A DNA stretch of 64,000 nucleotides from Anthostomella pinea (Eukaryota > Ascomycota > Sordariomycetes > Xylariales > Xylariaceae), in NCBI GenBank assembly GCA_963556695.1, contig CAUWAG010000011.1, positions 62,001-126,000 of the forward strand, in the 5' to 3' direction. Every line of letters starts with the position of its first letter. Within the stretch, counting starts at the first letter, position 1. Shown here piece after piece: positions 10,516-21,381 of the stretch. Below the pieces are notes generated by a model. That model had not been told where the DNA came from. It did not search any database and worked only from the letters and a program-made list of their open reading frames with translations. Made by a program: the position numbers and the translations under genes.

Positions 10516-11541
10516 TTGATGAATCCTCTCACTTTTTGGCACTTCCCAGCTTCCCAGATGGCGCTCTCCGACGACCGAACTATGAAGCCAGAGTCTGAAG
10601 GCAAGTACAGCAGTGATTCAGCAGGCGACCAGCCAGAGATCATCGCCCAATTCGGCATCACAACAACACAAAGGGCTAATGGCTGCAACGTTTTGAGGGT
10701 CTACCGCATCACGGCCGATTCACCGGCACCGTGGATTGACAACGACTGGGATCCATTGTTGGATACTACCAACGGCATAGCTACCACCGGCCCAGCGCTA
10801 TGGGGGTCCCAAGGTCTTGCGGGAAACCCGACCGAGAGCCCGGACGTACACCCAGACCGGCCGCTACGCTGCTTTCTATTGTCGCCACCCGGCGGCGGCG
10901 ACAAGGGAGGAGGTGATCTTGGCGCCTGCCATCTGCAGACCTACGAGGCTCTTTATAGGCCAGAACTTGTCGGCGAGAAGCCTCTTCAAGACCTCGACCC
11001 TTACGCGATACAGTACGGCAATTTGCATCGAAAATGGAGCCTCATCGAATCACTACGACGCTGGTACCGCTGCGCAGATGCCAACGAGCGCAACACCGGC
11101 CTCATTCGCAGAGTCAAGGGCTGGTCGCCCGGCAAGTGCGGCTACATGAGCATGGCAGGTTGGGCGCCGTTCGAGGTCGTGGATAATGGTCATGCTCGTG
11201 TGTGGGAGGTGACTCATTACCTACACGGCTGGACCTGGCGCTACATGGACGACGACCCGCAACATTTCCCCAAATACTCGAGGCTTTGCTGTACCAGACA
11301 CGAAAACGACAACGACAGCGACATCGCCATCTGCGAGATCAGCTTTGATCGGCAGGATCAGAAAACAGTGGGTGGAGATGAAGTACACTATGCCACATTC
11401 ACTCTGTACAGAGCATACGACGACTTTTTGAAGAGGACACAGTCGAATCAACACACGACGGTTGAGAAGTTCTTGTTTCATGGATTGGTATTGGCCGAGA
11501 AGCTGCGCAGAAGGCAGGCGGCGGGAGTTGGGAGATCGTGA
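10516..11541 (+). CDS. Hypothetical protein, 341 codons, unassigned
   Basis: An uninterrupted frame with balanced amino-acid use; Met at 10558 is an alternative start. The protein is hydrophilic, Trp-rich in the middle (WSLIESLRRWYRCAD and MAGWAPFEVVDNG, then HYLHGWTWRYMDDD), has no signal peptide and no clear membrane helix, and ends in a basic stretch. I recognise no domain. It lies about 1.3 kb after the Ulp1-like relic on the same strand, but nothing links the two. Length and composition favour a real or recently real gene over a chance frame. Confidence 0.45.
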   Translation: MMNPLTFWHFPASQMALSDDRTMKPESEGKYSSDSAGDQPEIIAQFGITTTQRANGCNVLRVYRITADSPAPWIDNDWDPLLDTTNGIATTGPALWGSQGLAGNPTESPDVHPDRPLRCFLLSPPGGGDKGGGDLGACHLQTYEALYRPELVGEKPLQDLDPYAIQYGNLHRKWSLIESLRRWYRCADANERNTGLIRRVKGWSPGKCGYMSMAGWAPFEVVDNGHARVWEVTHYLHGWTWRYMDDDPQHFPKYSRLCCTRHENDNDSDIAICEISFDRQDQKTVGGDEVHYATFTLYRAYDDFLKRTQSNQHTTVEKFLFHGLVLAEKLRRRQAAGVGRS

Positions 11542-12095
11542 GCTGGTTCTTCACATATTGTCATATCGAAAGCAGCGAGATGGCGAGCTATGCCAGGGGC
11601 AACTAGGGACGGTTCTCGTCCCGGTACTAGGATTGCGGATGTTCCGACGGATCTCTCGCCCATTTCACATGGTGGATCGCTCCTGGATATCATTAGGAGA
11701 GGATGTCCTATAGTGGCCAAGGAAGAGAGTAAGACCTGGAAGAAGATAACCGTCGACATTAAACGTCTATCGAATAATACTTGACGTATAGGAGCAGTAG
11801 GCCTCGTATATCTGTCGATAGCCCCCCTTTAAGGGGACCATAATCGCGGATGTACCTCCGCGTCCCTGTGACCATCGGGGAGCGCCTGTGACCATCGGGG
11901 AGCGATCTCACCTCGCTCGGCTCTAGCCCCAGCAGAGATGTTCTCCTCTCATTCACTCCAATACCCTTCTAAGAAACCACCACCCGCCCCTCAATCCACA
12001 GCTGAGCTCGTGAGCTTTACAGCCATAGCTTGTGAGCTTCCCAGTCGCGCCCTCATAAGCGCAAACGACGCTTCCAATCCCAATCCCATCCCCAT
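11542..12095. other. Intergenic region, nothing recognised
   Basis: No frame with a recognisable product. A short direct repeat (CCTGTGACCATCGGGGAGCG, at about 11867 and 11887) is visible. The stretch lies downstream of both the unassigned ORF and the small secreted-peptide gene, which converge here. Confidence 0.5.
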
Positions 12096-12529
12096 TCACG
12101 TGCAAGTCGCCGACCCCCCCTCCGGGACGCCGACGACGGGCGCAACACTCGTGATCGTGCACTGCCGTGAGTTACCCGTGCACTAAACCGAAAAAGAAAA
12201 GGCAAGATCAGTCAGCCAGAAGACACCTAGAGAAAAGTAGGGGGATCCATACAGGACTACCGACGCAGATGGCCATCTGGGCGTTGTCGCCATTCTTGTA
12301 GCAGACGTTTGTGTTGACGTTGCATGAGGCCTATGATGCGAAATCTCCGGTCAGCGACGACGACGCGCGCGCAAGGCGAGAAATCGAGAGAGGGATGGAA
12401 GGGAGGAAGAGGAGGTGAGGTGAGGTGAGATGCGGGAGACATGAGGGAGACGAGACCTACGTCGGTGATGTCGTCGGCTACGGTCATGGAGCTGAGGCCT
12501 AGGACGATGGCGAGGATGGATAGCTGCAT
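12096..12529 (-). CDS. Small secreted cysteine-rich peptide, knottin-like spacing (73 residues)
   Basis: Three exons on the minus strand: 12529-12461, 12330-12265 and 12182-12096. Intron 1 (12460-12331) has GTAGGT and ATAG borders. Intron 2 (12264-12183) starts GTCGGT and ends TTTAG after a pyrimidine-rich tract. The phases agree, giving 73 residues. Residues 1-18 are a textbook signal peptide ending Thr-Val-Ala. The 55-residue mature part has Cys at 26, 33, 45, 46, 53 and 72, a C-C-CC-C-C order as in inhibitor-cystine-knot peptides. I do not recognise a family and claim no activity; small secreted Cys-rich proteins of fungi are often effectors, antimicrobials or wall proteins. Weak point: the intron 2 donor GTCGGT is less typical than GTAGTC four bases on, but that one leads to a stop within three codons of exon 3. 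Confidence 0.6.
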
Positions 12530-14871
12530 GGTGATTGATGGCTGTTTCGACTTCGAGGATTGTTGACGGCTTGCGTAGATGGGGATTGTATGAAGGGCGT
12601 TTACTTTGATATAATAGTGTTGCGACTGGACTGTGAAGTGAGCAAACAGTGGTTTGCCACAGCTGCTCTATATGTCGCGTCTTCCACGGACCACCTCGCA
12701 CCAGGTTAGGAAGTCCAGGATCGAAACTAGATCCTTCGACTTCATCCGCCGCACGCCAGCACTCCGTCGTCATCCTGGCTTCCTGGCATTGTAGATCAGA
12801 AGCCCGAAATAGTATACGCTATATCAAAAAGGTGGGTATTGCTGTGAGAAGGATGAGTCCCACCAGGCTGCCACCAGCAAACGATCCGCCCTGTGCCGCC
12901 CGCTTTCGGTTTCGAATATTCTGAGGACGTCATCAAGGAGGCACAGGAGGCACAATTGTAGCTGCGCCGTTGACGAAGCCAGTCGCAATGGGACCGATGT
13001 GACATGGACAAGGCTCGGACGTCATTAATACTTCCCCGGCCCGGGGGGCCGGTCGCCACGCCGCGGCACGGGACCCGCACTTGGGGATTGCGGCATAGGT
13101 GCAGGAACGAGGAGAGGTTGTCTCCGGGGGTGAGAGGCAGTGGATGTTAGCTCACTGCTAGACTGGCAATTCGTCCACGCGTCTTGCCGTTATGAACATC
13201 TGCATTCCACACGCTGGAGGGATAAGAAGGATAGAAGGGATAAGAGGGATCAGCCAGGAGGAATAACAACTCCCATGGGAAGTTCTTGCCTACCAGCCAG
13301 GATTACGGCCGTCTACGATACACCGCGGAGTCTTGAAGCTTGACCTGACTAGGGTCCGGGCAGTCCGGGATCGTCCATCTCGAGTGAACACCGGCCCGGC
13401 TCATTCGGCCGACGTCTTAGAATGTAACTCCAAGTTCGGGACGCCGTCGGCGGCCATACCATAAGTGCCGGATGCCGCATCTACTCTTGCAGGGACCGAA
13501 ACCGAACCCGAAATCAAGGCTTATAACGAGACTTACACTTGTATGGTTCTTCAAGCTTGACCAAGTAGATAGGTGAGCGGATGGGTCATGACAAGCTGCG
13601 AATCAAGAAATATCATACCAACAAACGAGTACCTCGCCAAGATGCCGAAGCTCCTAAGTTAGTCCGACGCGAATGACTTCGTCGAAACGCGAACACCTAG
13701 TCTTGCAGACCAAACGCTGAAAGCATCGTAATTCGTGCAGCCCGCAAGTGAGTTTTTGCGGTACCTGAATGCCCACACAAGTCCATCTCTAACTCTTCCT
13801 TTTTGGACTTCATGCGCCGCTTACCAATATGTAGCTACTCATTTTCATCTTCTGCTGCTGCTGCTGCTGCTGCTGCTACTGCTACTGCTACGGCGCTCTA
13901 AATCCAACAACTACATCTCGTGGTCGAAGAACTACCTAAGCTAGAGCACCAACCGGTCCAGCCAACAGGTTCCCCGAAGACTTGCTCGCTGGACAGTATC
14001 GGTTTCAAAAGGCTTCATCTCACGAGTCACTGGTCAGAATCAGCAGCTCTTTCAGCTTCTGCACCTGAGCTCGCGAAGTCCTAACCTGGCTAGGCCACTG
14101 TTACAGCGGCAGACAGGTGCAGAAAGCTTGGCCTCTTTCCTACCCTCGGCTGTGATGCCGGGACCCAACCCTCCTGATCCGATCTGATCCGACCCTACTG
14201 TCCATAACAAACATAAAAGTGGTCTGTATGTACGAGATCTTTGCCCGAGGTGAAACTTGAGATCTGCGTGCTTGTAGCCGACTGTCGACTGATGGCTGCC
14301 GCCTAACGGAAAGGGGTGCACCCAAAGGTGCGTGAGCGACTGGCCGACCAACCGACCGACCGCGTCGATTCGATTATACCGCACCACGCAACCGCATACA
14401 GTACTTTACAAGCCAGTCCACACGCATAATTTGGCTGACGGAGACGGAACCCTACCATCTACAGGAAGCAACCCCAACGCGGGCCAGGAACATATCCCGA
14501 GCAAGCACGAAGCACAGGCGCGCGCACACGCGCCTCGATAGCCGCCGCACCAGCACCAGCACCTGGTTGGCCATGTCGATGCCATGGGGCCGGTTAGTCT
14601 CGTCGAATAGTAGCATGTCGGGTACGACTTGCAGACTAGTTAGTGCCTTGACTTGGCGATACAAGCCGCCCTGTCCCTGTCCCTTGCATATATCAGAGGA
14701 GATGCAGACTCACAAGAAGTGCAGTGAAAGCAGCGCGGTTCATTCATTCGTTTGATGGACCTAGTCTAACGTGTCATAAAAGCCTACATGTGCGTACACC
14801 ACTCCGTAACGGCCTTTCCGCCATATAACCATACATACCATCGCACCCACTAAAGTAATATTAAGTAACCT
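12530..14871. other. Intergenic region, no supportable gene
   Basis: Frames are short and overlap in several phases. The region holds the promoter of the small peptide gene at its left end, several short G/A-rich runs, and a CTG microsatellite near 13.85 kb. I see no conserved protein segment. Confidence 0.45.
13852..13890. repeat. CTG trinucleotide microsatellite
   Basis: Eight perfect CTG units (13852-13875) are followed by alternating CTA/CTG units. On the + strand they create a run of leucines in a 69-codon frame that I consider chance. Confidence 0.9.
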
Positions 14872-16880
14872 TTATATCACAGTCCCCTTATTCTGCTGCT
14901 TCCCAACATAATAATTCTTCCAAATCGCAATCGCCGGGATCCCCAGCAGCAAGCTCGCCGTCGCCGAAATAGCAGCATACTTCTCATACTCCCCCCAAGC
15001 GGCATCAACCGCCGCCCTCACGGCCGTGCCTGGAACATACATCTCCTGCGTCAAATACCCGCCCAGGTAAAGCTGGTCCGCCGTAACTCCAGCATCTGCA
15101 GGTAGTGCCCTCTCCAGCGCCTGCGGGAAGGTCCCCGCGTAGATCGCGCCCGTGACCGCGTCCCCGATCGCGCCGCCGATACTGCTGGACAGACTGATGA
15201 GCGAGAGCATCATGGCCACGCCGCTGCGGTCCGAGCTGGCCATCACGGCCATGTCCTGGCCGATGACGATGGTGCCGCCCCCGAACGCGATGAAGATCTG
15301 GCACATGACCAGATACCCAATCCCCTTATCGTCGCCGCGGAAATAGATCATCAACCCCGCGCCCAGGAACATGAGCGGCAATCCAAAGAACAGGCACGCG
15401 TGCTTGAAGCGCTTCGTGTAGCGGACATAGACCCCGAACACCACGCCCCAGAAGGTACTTCCGACATTATAAACCTGCAGCATGTACCCGGCCAAACTAA
15501 CGGGCAGGGCATACACCACTTTCACAAACGAATAATAATTCAAATCCCAGCTGTAGAAGGAAAAGTACAGCACGGCGGCCATGAGGCAGGCGCCGAGCAC
15601 GGTGCGTTGACGTAAAAGCTCCCAGCGGATGAACTGCGCGCGCGCGAAGAAGGCTTCCCACGCCGCGAAAACGAAGAAGAGGAGGAAGCCGATGACGACC
15701 ATGGCGATGAAGGTCGCCGAGGAGTAGGGGGCGAGGCCGTAGGTTTGCAGGCTGAAGGGGAGGAGGAAGAGGACGAAGGCGGCTATTAGGAGGAATGCGC
15801 CGATTACTGGGGCGGGTGTTAGCTTTACTTGTTTGTGTGTGTGTGTGTATTGGGAGGGGTGGAGGTGGATGTGAGCTTACCGTCAAACTCATGGATGTAG
15901 TGAATAATAGACTGCACCGTAGTCCTCCCACTAGCAGCCTCCTGCTGGAAAACACCCATCTTCTTCGCCTTGTGCGTGTGCCACTTGAACACAACCGCCA
16001 ACGGCAGAAACACGACGGGCTGCACGATAGCAAACGCTCCGATCGCCCAGCGCCAGCCACTCGTAGCGAGGAAGCTCTGCGCGGCCAGCGGACCGGTGAA
16101 GGCGGTGCAGATGAACGGCGTGCCGACGAACGCAAAAGCCAGCGCGCGATTCCGCAGCCCCGAGATGTCGGCCACGAAGATGTCCATGATGAGATAGATC
16201 TGGTCGTAGCCGATCCAGTAGAGGACGTAGCCTGCGGCGTAGGAACTCGGGCCGTTGCAGGCGGCGAGGATGATGATGCCGAGGAGGTAGACGCCGAACA
16301 GCACCACGAAGCCCTCGGCGCGGCCCCAGAGGTTGAGCGTCTTGGCGATGGGCAGCTTGAGCACACCGCCGATTATGTTGGCCAGGATGGAGGCCGTGGT
16401 GATGGCGGGTGCGGTGGAGAATGATGCGTAGGCGGTTACGGTGGCGGTAGTCTGGATGGATTGCTGGAAGGCGAGCATGAAGAAGCATAGCCAGATCCTG
16501 CGATCTTGTTTAGTTTCTTCATCCATCAAGGTGCTGGCTGGCGGTAACCAGTCTCAGAGCACTAGAGCGAGCTGAACTTACCATGCCAACGTGGCCCATA
16601 CGGTCTTCTTGCCCCAGACGATGGCAGCAGCTTCTGCTTTCTGTACGCCGATATCCGCATTCTGGGTCACCTGATCCGGATGCGCCTGGACTTCCTGCTC
16701 ATTACGCGCTTCCAGACTCAGCCGCGTCTCGGGATCGCTATCGGTTGTGACGCCCGGCTCGGGCTCATGCGGGTGCTTGTCGTCGTACTGGCCGACTTCC
16801 GGAGCTCCGACGGCGTCTTTGCGCATCCGGATGGTTGGGATGAAACCCATGATATTCGATGATGATGGCGATGAGAACAA
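14872..16880 (-). CDS. Siderophore-iron transporter (MFS, SIT family)
   Basis: Three exons: 16880-16582, 16497-15881 and 15806-14872. The introns of 84 and 74 bases have GTAAGT/GCAG and GTAAGC/CCAG borders, and the model gives 616 residues, normal for fungal SIT proteins. A hydrophilic N-terminus of about 90 residues precedes roughly fourteen hydrophobic segments. Family marks are the segment [20 protein letters not shown] followed by [10 protein letters not shown] and [11 protein letters not shown], and near the C-terminus the [16 protein letters not shown] segment before the last helix. Known role: proton-driven uptake of ferric siderophores through the plasma membrane. The substrate cannot be read from sequence. 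Met at residue 11 is an alternative start. Two iron-regulator sites lie upstream (17028-17078). The family could also cover export of a metabolite, which is less likely here. Confidence 0.85.
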
Positions 16881-17027
16881 ACCTTTGGAGATGATCTGGA
16901 GACGACGAATGAGCAGCTGGACGCGCTGATTCCTGAACAGACAGACGACAGACTATTTGTCCAACGCGTGAACCTGGTCTAGAAGTCTAGGACTTCAATC
17001 CTTCGGGCTTGTCGTCCAATGGTACGG

Positions 17028-17036
17028 ATCAGATAA
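17028..17036 (+). promoter_or_regulatory. SreA-type GATA site (ATCAGATAA) upstream of the siderophore transporter
   Basis: A perfect match to ATCWGATAA, the consensus reported for the iron-sensing GATA repressor SreA in Aspergillus. It lies about 150 bases upstream of the transporter start codon and 42 bases from a second perfect copy in the opposite orientation. Confidence 0.65.
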
Positions 17037-17069
17037 CGGCGAGTGGGGTGTGATGATCTGATGAGCAGC

Positions 17070-17078
17070 TTATCAGAT
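17070..17078 (-). promoter_or_regulatory. Second SreA-type GATA site (ATCTGATAA on the minus strand)
   Basis: TTATCAGAT on the + strand is the reverse complement of ATCTGATAA. With the site at 17028 it makes an inverted pair. This suggests repression of the transporter when iron is plentiful, as is known for siderophore-uptake genes of ascomycetes. The regulation is inferred from the motif alone. Confidence 0.65.
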
Positions 17079-18576
17079 CAGATCATCGAACCATCACGAC
17101 GAACTCCGGTATCGGAAGAGTCAAGACACCAATAGCGTACCGAGTCGTCGGGTCGGGTCTAGTGAGAGCAAATTTTTATCAATCTAATCAGGTTTGGACC
17201 CTAGCTCCCCGGGCCCCGGCCTTTCTTGGCTCTCCTTTGCTGAAGACATCGACATGCCGAGCTGGTCTTATAATACCGGTACAAGACGTCTTGACATTGC
17301 GGCGGCAGTGCGACACGGATCTGTGACTTGCTGAGCGCCACACCACAATTCTCGACGTCGGCCGCGTACACGTCTATCCGGCAGGTTGCTGATGAAGGCG
17401 TGCGTGTTGGCCGAGTGGCAGGCGTAATCATACGTTCGCAGGCGTCGGGCGCGGTGGCTTCTTCATTCGATAGTCCAGAAGAGTGTCCTCGCGGCTGGTG
17501 TGGGCCTTGAAAGAGCACCGCGAGAAGCCCGGCCGCGCTACGGTAGCCGAAGGCCGCCGGCTATCCACTATCTGCCGCTGCAGTTGCATCCCCGTGCCGT
17601 GCCGCGGTCGGGTGGCCGAGAAGGGGAGACACGATGAGCTGGTATGGTTGAGGGGCGGTGATATGATACGGTTCTGGCCCGGTCTCTCGATCGGGAAGAG
17701 AAAGTCTTCGCTTTGACGATGGGGATGTGATGTTCACTCACTGAGGCTTCCCGTTACAGGTGATTATAGCGATAGCGAGTGCCTGGTGAGTAACTGCCAT
17801 CACGGCATCACGGGGCTCCCCAGGTCCCGATACATGCTTATGGCATCACGGCTATAGCATTATCAGCGGACGAGGCACTCAACACCAAAGTCTCGAGGGA
17901 AGACTCAGAACGGAATCATCGTGATGATTTTGGAAGAAGCAGCACGAGGCAGCACCCGCGGCGAGCGAGTGAGCGGTGGGTGTGATGGTTACGCAATTAC
18001 AGCATTCAGGAGAGGTTCTCTACGGAAGTACGGTTCACGATGGCATGGCGGCCACGGCATCACGGCGGCATATCGAGAGACGGAACACCAATGATACGGC
18101 ATGGAACAGGCGTTCGTCAACCCCCTTATGCCAGCGCCGACTCTCGCCAGGTGATATGGCACTGACGCGACGGATGGCCGTACGAACAGATCGCTAGGCC
18201 TGCGCTCTCCAGAGAGAGTCGGCCGAGGACCTGGCTGGCGCCTGTGAACCTCTGCGGACAGCATGACCAGATAGCCACACTGCGTTGACCCAACAAGACC
18301 ATGATCGGAGTGAATGCAGACACCACGGTGGCGTTGAACCTGACCTGGAGCGACGTTAGCAGAGAGCTTCATGGTGCCCTGAGACCTGGACGGTGCTCCT
18401 GATCACGTAACAGGAGACCTGGCCGGCTGGCTGGCTTGTCACTGATAGCTGCCGACAGCTGGCGCGGAATCTAGTGCAGTACATCGGAAATATAGTAGGT
18501 CTGTAGACAATAAGTAGGAATCAACAATATTAGGTTAAGTCAACCTCCGTACCTAGGAGGGGTATTTCCATGTACA

Positions 18577-20321
18577 TTACGTAGGTAAAGGGTTGTTAAA
18601 ACTGAAGGCGTTATTACTATCCCATGCCCTTTTCAACTCCACCAAGCGAGACAGCTTATCTCTTCCGTAGATCTCCTCGATCTGCTCGTCTCCATGTGCA
18701 TAGTTCACATAGACAGTCAAACCGCCATAACCTGAGCTAGACGCAATCTGCTCACGAATGCTTTGTGCGAGCCTCGTTGATGGCTCTTCCACCGTGTTCC
18801 CCGATGCTTCCCATGTAAACTGCAATAGGCTAAATGTCAAATATGTTAGTCAGTTCCCACGATGAAGCACACGATGTCAATAGACTCCGTGGTGCATGAG
18901 CATGGAGTAAACGTACATGTTATATTGGGCATCCCTCCATGGATACGCTGTTGCATCCTCTGGAACAGCCAGGCTCGCCTGGTTTGGGAAGGCTTCGAGT
19001 GTTATTGTCGTGCCTTGTCCATCCGGCCACTGTGCATAGTAGTCCCCAACCTGCTTGAATATTGATGTGAAGGTGGCCGTATCAAGGTTCTTCGTGTTTA
19101 TACCATATATGTCGTTTGTCTTGTTGACTTCACATAGAGCGGCATCCAACCCGAACTGAGCTTCTGCGGTGAACCTGGGCCAGGAGATCACTCTGCGATC
19201 GATGTAAGATGGGTCGAGATCTAGGACTGGTTTGATGATCAGATCCGCCTCGTCTTGGCTTCCCACGTATGCCCAATTGGCTAGTATCTGTGGCTTCGCA
19301 TATAGTCAGGTTTTGCATCGGCTCTGGAGTCGTCCAACTCACCTCCCCGGTTGTGCTATTATATGAAATAGCAGATGCTGCGGATAACTTCGCTGGGAAT
19401 GCGCTAGACCCATCGTTGAATGACGCCAGAACGTCGAAGTAAGATCCGTTCTTCGCGGCCGGGAAGATCATGTCGTAGCTGGAAAAATCTCCGTTGTTCA
19501 CGAGAGGCGAAAGCTGAAAGGTCGCCGAAGTCAGGAGACCGAGGTTCGCGCCGGCCCCGCGTATGCCCCAGAATAAGTCTGGGTTGGTGTCGTTCGAGAC
19601 TGTCACCATCTGGCCAACGGCCGTTACGACACGGGCAGATATCAGCTGGTCCAGCAGTAGTCCATAGAGACCTGAGAGACGACCAATGCCTGCGCCAACG
19701 GTTGCTCCCAGTATGCCAACACATGAACAACTACCGGTCGCTAATTTACGTCAGTATGCCATTTCCAGCACGCTAATTCGGCTACTTACGTAGCATGTAC
19801 CCGGCATTGAATACTGGGTCAAGCACGTCGCCGAAATGGACACCAGGGCCGACGGTTAATGTTCCCGCGTCTTTGTCAACCGACACGGAGTTCAATTTGC
19901 TCAGATCAAGAGCAAGGCCACCCTGAAGGTTTCCCAGAGTGGTCCCATACCCATGGCGACCTCCTGTGCCTAGGAAGGGGATGCTATTCTCACTTGCCAC
20001 TCGAATCTGCGAAGGATCGGTCAGACTTGGTTCGGTTTTTTTGCCTGTCGGACATCAACTTACAGCGGTGCTCACGTCTGGCTCTGTTGCCGGTGATACA
20101 GCAGCTTGGTATGTCGGGGGACGGAAGACCGTCCATCTAGTCGTCGCGTTTATGAAGTCTCCATCACCAGGAAACGAAATCTTAGTGTTGGAGGACCACT
20201 TTATGCTGGTGTTGGTGAGGATAGCCCTCAGGTTCGGTGCTCCGTCCTCCTGTGTCCAAGAGGCAGCAGCTCTACTGCAACGAAGGACGCAGGGAAGGGA
20301 CAGAATGTGAATGTATAGCAT
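18577..20321 (-). CDS. FAD-linked oxidoreductase, berberine-bridge-enzyme type (498 residues)
   Basis: Five exons: 20321-20064, 20006-19790, 19740-19343, 19287-18917 and 18829-18577. The four introns (57, 49, 55 and 87 bases) all have GT-AG borders with consistent phases. The N-terminus is hydrophobic, so the protein probably enters the secretory path. The FAD-binding part carries FLGTGGRHGYG, with His104 as the likely covalent flavin attachment, and SCSCVGILGATVGAGIGRL. DTNPDLFWGIRGAGANLGLL is the usual conserved loop. The BBE C-terminal domain is seen as VYVNYAHGDE and ends FSFNNPLPT. Such enzymes oxidise alcohols, sugars or polyketide and alkaloid intermediates with O2, releasing H2O2; the substrate is unknown. 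It is divergently arranged with a second BBE oxidase 1.06 kb away. Confidence 0.85.
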
Positions 20322-21381
20322 CTTGCTCAGTGTCGTGAATGTAAAATATGCAGAGCGAAGTCACGGTCACGATGCAAATACTGGAAAAAGTGGGAGACTT
20401 ATATCTTATTCGCCTAGGTATGCGACTCTCTTGCTCAATATGCCTAGGGCTTTCGAGAATTCCCCATGGGACGGGGACGTTGTACATCTCCAACCGCAGA
20501 GACTGCCAGTCCTTGATCCACCTGGACGTGGTAGCTATAATTACAACATGTTTGGCCCCCATTTTAGCCCCATACACTTCCAGGTACCTGGGGTTCCCAC
20601 GGAGGCCTTCTTCAGTCTTTACCGCACTTGATGTGGGCGAGTGGGGTCGTTCCGTGTTGGAGAAGCATTCGTTGATCGCCGTGTCTGTGAATAGAAATCA
20701 AATGGGGGCCAAGTCTGCCTTGTTTCGGTGGTCAATCCAGTCGGTATAAGCTGGAGTGGAGGTGGAATTCCAGTAGCACCGTTTCTTAAAATGTAGGGTT
20801 GGTACATCTGACGTGAGCAATGCCCATGGAAGTGGTTATGACCGCGCCTATACCGTAAGGCAATTTCAACCATTACGGGCAGTCTCGGTGTGCCAAAGGC
20901 GGATGACTGTATGGGACACTGGTCAGAAGTGGCGCTGAGCTGCGGCGGCAATATACGTGGTGTATACCTAGTAATTCCAGGTAATGTTGGCACCCCAGCT
21001 GGCATCTCACACTGTAAGCAATCATGAAGGGGCCAGGATCGCCAGGCTGCTGGCGCAGTTGGTGGCTATGCAGAAGTTGAGTCAAGAACCTTCAACCTTG
21101 GAACATACGTCAAGGTACACCATAGGCACCGCATGGACTAGGATGAGGCGGCTCATGCAGGAGGCATCTTAAGCGCCTGGTACCCAATTATACGACGTGG
21201 TGACCCGGTCCGGCCGCCGACTGATCTGGGCGCCTACACCAATAGTAGCTCATGTGCGTACTAGACCCCCGAGACGGTCGATTAAGCGACAATGCTACTC
21301 TGAAGAGAGCGGTTTGGAATGGGATCAACACAAAAGCCCAGCCATCCATTTCGATAGATGTTCTTGAAGCTGTGACTGTTC
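20322..21381. promoter_or_regulatory. Shared 1.06-kb divergent promoter region of the two FAD oxidases
   Basis: The two oxidase genes point away from each other across this stretch, so both promoters must lie here. I could not identify a specific regulator site. A coding-like scrap on the minus strand (about 20500-20620, containing YGAKMGAKHVVIIATTSRW) is open for about 40 residues but joins to nothing. Confidence 0.5.

Larger units (their letters stand above)
16881..18576. other. Intergenic region upstream of the transporter, no gene seen
   Basis: Holds the transporter promoter with the two GATA sites. Further right there are only short overlapping frames without motifs up to the end of the convergent-side oxidase gene. 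Confidence 0.5.

Noticed and set aside
13735..13944. Frame with a polyleucine run as a signal anchor
   Set aside because: The leucines come from a CTG microsatellite and the flanks show no coding character.
15497..16366. 289-codon minus-strand frame within the transporter
   Set aside because: It is a shadow in another phase of the transporter exons and crosses an intron.
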